Source: Marinirhabdus sp050859505
GTDB lineage: Bacteria > Bacteroidota > Bacteroidia > Flavobacteriales > Flavobacteriaceae
Direction of reading: 5' to 3'
DNA length: 64,000 nucleotides
Assembly: GCF_050859505.1 (NCBI RefSeq)
Contig: NZ_CP193934.1
Span: 1,984,001 to 2,048,000 of the forward strand
This document shows, one piece after another, positions 60,778 through 64,000 of this stretch. The notes beneath the pieces are model-generated. The model was not told the DNA's origin. It ran no database searches and saw only the letters and a program-made list of their open reading frames with translations. The first letter of the stretch is position 1. Each line of letters begins with the position of its first letter. Made by a program: the position numbers and the translations under genes.

Positions 60778-62379
60778 CTAGTACTTATTTTTTGGAGTTG
60801 ATGCATACACCTTGAAGTATTCATTTTCATCAATTAATTTCCAGGTAGCTGCAATGCTTTTGTAAATTTCATAATGACTTAATTGTTCTGAAGAGTAATC
60901 GGTTACTTCCAGAAATACCACCGAATTTTTTTCTTCTAATTTTTTTATAAGTACGCTGTGGTTTTCATTTATCTCTGCGTCGTGAGCCCAATCTGTCCCT
61001 ATAGGATTAACGGTATTTGTAAGGTAATGTGCGTGAGTAGCTGCGGGAAGCACTGTGAAATTTGGATATTTTAATGACAATCTCTTTAGCTCTTTGTATT
61101 TGTAAAAAGTTTCCTTATCACTTTTTATGAATGCTAATTGAGGATAGAGGGTGTCCATCTCGTAGGTCAACTCTTTTCTGGCTGAATCTCTATAAATAGT
61201 TTTATAACCAATAAAAAATGTTGCTAGGTATAACAGTATGACACAGCCATATACCAGTTTTGAAATTTTAAAATTTTCAGAATTAAAAAAGAAAATAAAC
61301 GTTGTAAATATTAGGGGTACTGAAAAATGAATAGGGGTTCGATACCCATTACTTATCGAGGCGCTCCAGCCCAGAGCTAATAAAAGTAACAGCAATAAAT
61401 AGTTAGCATCTTTTCTCGACATAATAAGACAATATACTACACTTGCGATCCACCAGATCTGAAAGATAAATGGTATCACCTCCCATGTATCCCCATTTTT
61501 AATAAAGAATACACTAATAAAAGTTGCTATTAAAACATTTAAAACTAAAAAAGAGATCGTTTTTGAAGTGTATTTTAAGCAAAGCCACACCAAAAGCAGC
61601 GATGCAAGTAGGTATAGCCAATTAAATTTCAATGCCAGATAATACGATTTAATTCCTGCATCTTTTAGTCCTGAAGAGGAGGTGCGCACAAAAGTTTGCT
61701 CCCAAAATGGCGCTAATGAGTTGCTAAAATATTTAAACGATAGATAGCCTACTACCGCGATACATCCAAATAGAGTATAAAATTTTAACCTGAAAAAGTC
61801 TTTTTTAATAAGCAGATATACAAATACAAAAATGGGCATAAAATAAAAGGACTGCTTGGAGAAAACCCCTAAAACTAAAAAAACCGACCCTACTAGTAGA
61901 GATACTATTGTAGTATTTTTCCTAAGTAAAAAATACATTCCAATCATACAGAAAAAAACACCATCGACAGTGTTCCATCCCATGGGCGGATAATTATGTA
62001 TCGAAAGTAACGCGCCTACAGTAGCGATGAAGTATACGGTAGCAGTATCTTTTATAGCGAAATGCTGCGTTAAAAGTTTTGCCCCTACTAAGGAGTACAC
62101 AAAAATCTGAACATAAAAAAAGCTCCTGTCAAGAACATATCCATACGTTTCAGAAATAAAAAGAAAAATGGTGTGAAAGTAAGCAGGAATTGCGGGTCTG
62201 GTATATATAAAATCTCGGTGAGGAAATTGGCCGTTATAGATATTCCAACTTGTTCCAAATATATATCCCGTATCTGTGCCTTCAAAGCCATAGGGCATAT
62301 AAAAAATAATATAGAAAATACAGAGGAGGCAGAAGGACCATTTAAAGAGCTTTCCTGTCCAAGAATTCTCAATCGTCAT
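60778..62379 (-). CDS. Multi-pass membrane glycosyltransferase-like protein (GT-C type)
   Basis: 533 residues with about twelve hydrophobic helices and a periplasmic C-terminal region. The acidic first loop (YGFEGTDTGYIFG) resembles the Asp/Glu loop of GT-C enzymes using polyprenyl-phosphate sugars. It overlaps the GtrB-like gene by 11 bp; such pairs work together to attach sugars to lipids or O-antigen. It could also be a non-catalytic polymer protein. Confidence 0.72.
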   Translation of the reverse strand: MTIENSWTGKLFKWSFCLLCIFYIIFYMPYGFEGTDTGYIFGTSWNIYNGQFPHRDFIYTRPAIPAYFHTIFLFISETYGYVLDRSFFYVQIFVYSLVGAKLLTQHFAIKDTATVYFIATVGALLSIHNYPPMGWNTVDGVFFCMIGMYFLLRKNTTIVSLLVGSVFLVLGVFSKQSFYFMPIFVFVYLLIKKDFFRLKFYTLFGCIAVVGYLSFKYFSNSLAPFWEQTFVRTSSSGLKDAGIKSYYLALKFNWLYLLASLLLVWLCLKYTSKTISFLVLNVLIATFISVFFIKNGDTWEVIPFIFQIWWIASVVYCLIMSRKDANYLLLLLLLALGWSASISNGYRTPIHFSVPLIFTTFIFFFNSENFKISKLVYGCVILLYLATFFIGYKTIYRDSARKELTYEMDTLYPQLAFIKSDKETFYKYKELKRLSLKYPNFTVLPAATHAHYLTNTVNPIGTDWAHDAEINENHSVLIKKLEEKNSVVFLEVTDYSSEQLSHYEIYKSIAATWKLIDENEYFKVYASTPKNKY

Positions 62380-63331
62380 GTGGCTGCTTTTTTAAGTTGG
62401 AACTTTCAATAATATAAAGAGGTCTTTTAAGTAAATTTCTGTTCATTCTACTTATGTAAGCACCAATAATTCCGATAGAAATAAGCTGAATGCCACCAAT
62501 AAACAAAACGGCAATAATAAGAGAAGTCCAGCCTGTGATGGTTTTTTCTAATATAAAGTGCGAATAGATGGCAACAACAATCGCTAAGAATGAAAAAAAG
62601 GAAATCAAAAATCCTAACTTAGTAACAAATGACAAAGGCTTGTCCGAAAAGCCAGTAATGCCGTCCATGGCAAAATTGAACATTTTTGATATAGAATATC
62701 CTGTTTTACCTTCCGTACGGCTGTCTCTGTTATACAACACGTGGGTTTGGTTAAAGCCTAACCAGGCAATTTGCCCACGAATAAATTTATTTTGCTCAGG
62801 CATTAGTCTAAGGTAGTGCACTACTTTTTTATCTATAAGCCTAAAATCTCCGGTGTCCAAAGGAATATCTATAGTGGTAATTTTTTTTAAAACCCGGTAA
62901 AATACCTTTGCGGTTGCTTTTTTAAAGAAACTTTCACCTTCTCGTTTTTTTCTTTTAGCGTATACAACTTCGTACCCTTCTTTAAACTTTGTATATAATT
63001 CTGGAATGAGTTCTGGAGGGTCTTGTAAATCGCCATCAATAATCACCACAGCTTCTCCATTGCAGTGATTTAGTCCTGCTGTAACGGCTATTTGGTGTCC
63101 AAAATTTCTACTAAAATTTATATAGCGAACTTGAGAGTCTTGTTCAGTTAGTTTTACAAGTTCAAAAATAGATAAGTCTTTGCTGCCATCATTTATAAAG
63201 ATGAACTCATAGTTTTCTGAAATTTTACGTACCGAATCCTTGAGCCGTTTATACAAAACAGGAATATTTTTTTCCTCATTGAAAATAGGAATAATAACCG
63301 AAATGTCTGGATGCTTGTTACTGTGTATCAT
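62369..63331 (-). CDS. GtrB/DPM1-like polyprenyl-phosphate glycosyltransferase
   Basis: 320 residues. GT2 motifs ISVIIPIFNEEKN, FINDGSKDLS, VIIDGDLQDPPELIPELY, with two C-terminal membrane helices (LGFLISFFSFLAIVVAIY and AVLFIGGIQLISIGIIGAYI). It makes polyprenyl-phosphate sugars for a periplasmic transferase, most likely the GT-C gene downstream. It is 17 bp after ftsE. Confidence 0.92.
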   Translation of the reverse strand: MIHSNKHPDISVIIPIFNEEKNIPVLYKRLKDSVRKISENYEFIFINDGSKDLSIFELVKLTEQDSQVRYINFSRNFGHQIAVTAGLNHCNGEAVVIIDGDLQDPPELIPELYTKFKEGYEVVYAKRKKREGESFFKKATAKVFYRVLKKITTIDIPLDTGDFRLIDKKVVHYLRLMPEQNKFIRGQIAWLGFNQTHVLYNRDSRTEGKTGYSISKMFNFAMDGITGFSDKPLSFVTKLGFLISFFSFLAIVVAIYSHFILEKTITGWTSLIIAVLFIGGIQLISIGIIGAYISRMNRNLLKRPLYIIESSNLKKQPHDD

Positions 63332-63348
63332 ACATGGGCCATCTTAAA

Positions 63349-64000
63349 CTAGACGGTTTTTTGGACAACCTCAAAAATCTGACTTTCGTCACATTTTAAT
63401 GTTTTTGAAGGATATTTTAAAAGCAATGCATAATCGTGGGTAGCCATTAAAATGGTATTGCCGTTTTTATTTATTTCCTGTAACACCTGCATTACTTCTA
63501 CGCTGGTTTGAGGGTCTAAGTTTCCGGTAGGCTCATCTGCGAGGATAAGTTCTGGGTCGTTCAATAATGCTCTGGCAATAGCCACACGTTGTTGTTCTCC
63601 GCCAGAAAGTTGGTATGGATATTTAAACGCTTTAGTTTTCATCCCAACTTTGTCCAATACTTTTTCGGTTCTTTCCTTCATGGCTGCTTTGTCTGTCCAG
63701 CCTGTAGCTGTTAATACAAAATGAAGGTTGTCACTTACCGTGCGATCATTCAGTAATTTAAAATCCTGAAAAACAACCCCTAATTTTCGACGCAGAAACG
63801 GGATGTCTTTTTCTTTCAGCGTAGGTAAATCGTATCCTACAATATGGCCTTCCCCTTTTTGAAGGGGTAGATCACCGTAAAGCGTTTTCATAAAACTACT
63901 TTTTCCTGTTCCTGTTTTTCCAATGAGATACACAAATTCGCCTTTATCTATAGAAACTGAAACATCTGAAAGAATTAAATTTTCACGCTGAAAAATAGAA
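63349..64000 (-). CDS. ftsE: FtsE cell-division ATPase (cut by window edge)
   Basis: The frame stays open to the last base, so the N-terminus is missing. Visible are Walker A LIGKTGTGKSSFM, Q-loop FQDFKLL, signature LSGGEQQRVAIARALL, Walker B LILADEPTGNLD and H-loop MATHD. The preceding residues SDVSVSIDKGEFVYL are the usual FtsE opening. It partners FtsX to control peptidoglycan hydrolases at the division site; ftsX is not in the window. The GtrB-like gene follows 17 bp later. Confidence 0.94.
   Translation of the reverse strand, partial: SIFQRENLILSDVSVSIDKGEFVYLIGKTGTGKSSFMKTLYGDLPLQKGEGHIVGYDLPTLKEKDIPFLRRKLGVVFQDFKLLNDRTVSDNLHFVLTATGWTDKAAMKERTEKVLDKVGMKTKAFKYPYQLSGGEQQRVAIARALLNDPELILADEPTGNLDPQTSVEVMQVLQEINKNGNTILMATHDYALLLKYPSKTLKCDESQIFEVVQKTV

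Overview
The window is about 64 kb of a low-GC member of Bacteroidota, most likely a marine Flavobacteriaceae. Supporting signs are an ssrA (tmRNA) gene whose tag reads GENNYALAA, TAnnTTTG-type -7 promoter elements, almost no Shine-Dalgarno sequences, a Por/type IX secretion C-terminal sorting domain, a Bacteroidota-type integrase with the TGLAYID box, and families largely confined to this phylum (DUF3570/DUF4266, BfmA-type Mob, FdtA/FdtB sugar enzymes).

The window has two halves that meet at ssrA (30481-30878). The left half (1-30.4 kb) is accessory. It holds a stress/redox island: five complete or partial two-domain universal stress proteins, a metallo-beta-lactamase RNase-like protein, a LOG protein, a 1-Cys peroxiredoxin, DUF302, OsmC, a P-type cation ATPase, an L,D-transpeptidase and several small unrecognised proteins. 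Set into it is a four-gene periplasmic/outer-membrane module (thioredoxin, ApbE, DUF4266, DUF3570). Next come decaying metal-resistance genes (a frameshifted ZIP transporter, an ACR3 tail, an ArsO-like monooxygenase). The half ends in mobile-element debris: a Fic protein, a BfmA-like mobilization protein without a relaxase, an integrase fragment, a DUF4143 ATPase, and an intact tyrosine recombinase next to the 3' end of ssrA, a classic integration site.

The right half (31-64 kb) looks like core chromosome: a saccharopine-dehydrogenase-like enzyme, a hybrid histidine kinase, kdsA, a T9SS cargo protein, typA, then a surface-polysaccharide region and ftsE at the edge. The polysaccharide region has a methyltransferase, four tandem alkaline-phosphatase-superfamily membrane proteins, an FdtA/FdtB pair for a dTDP-3-amino-3,6-dideoxyhexose, an O-antigen flippase, a PhyH-type dioxygenase and several glycosyltransferases.

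The strongest new signal is regulatory. Palindromes of the form TGAY-N4-RTCA sit in the gaps of the left-half stress island. At seven promoters in six gaps (eight if one weaker case is counted) a TAnnTT element begins exactly 23 bp after the palindrome. In one gap a single palindrome serves both directions. This is the geometry of a class II Crp/Fnr-type activator at about -41.5, and it links usp, LOG, peroxiredoxin, P-type ATPase, L,D-transpeptidase and unknown coiled-coil genes into one probable redox or oxygen regulon. The DUF3570/ApbE module, Fic, Mob and ATPase genes lack these sites. The last three instead carry their own arrays of upstream repeats.
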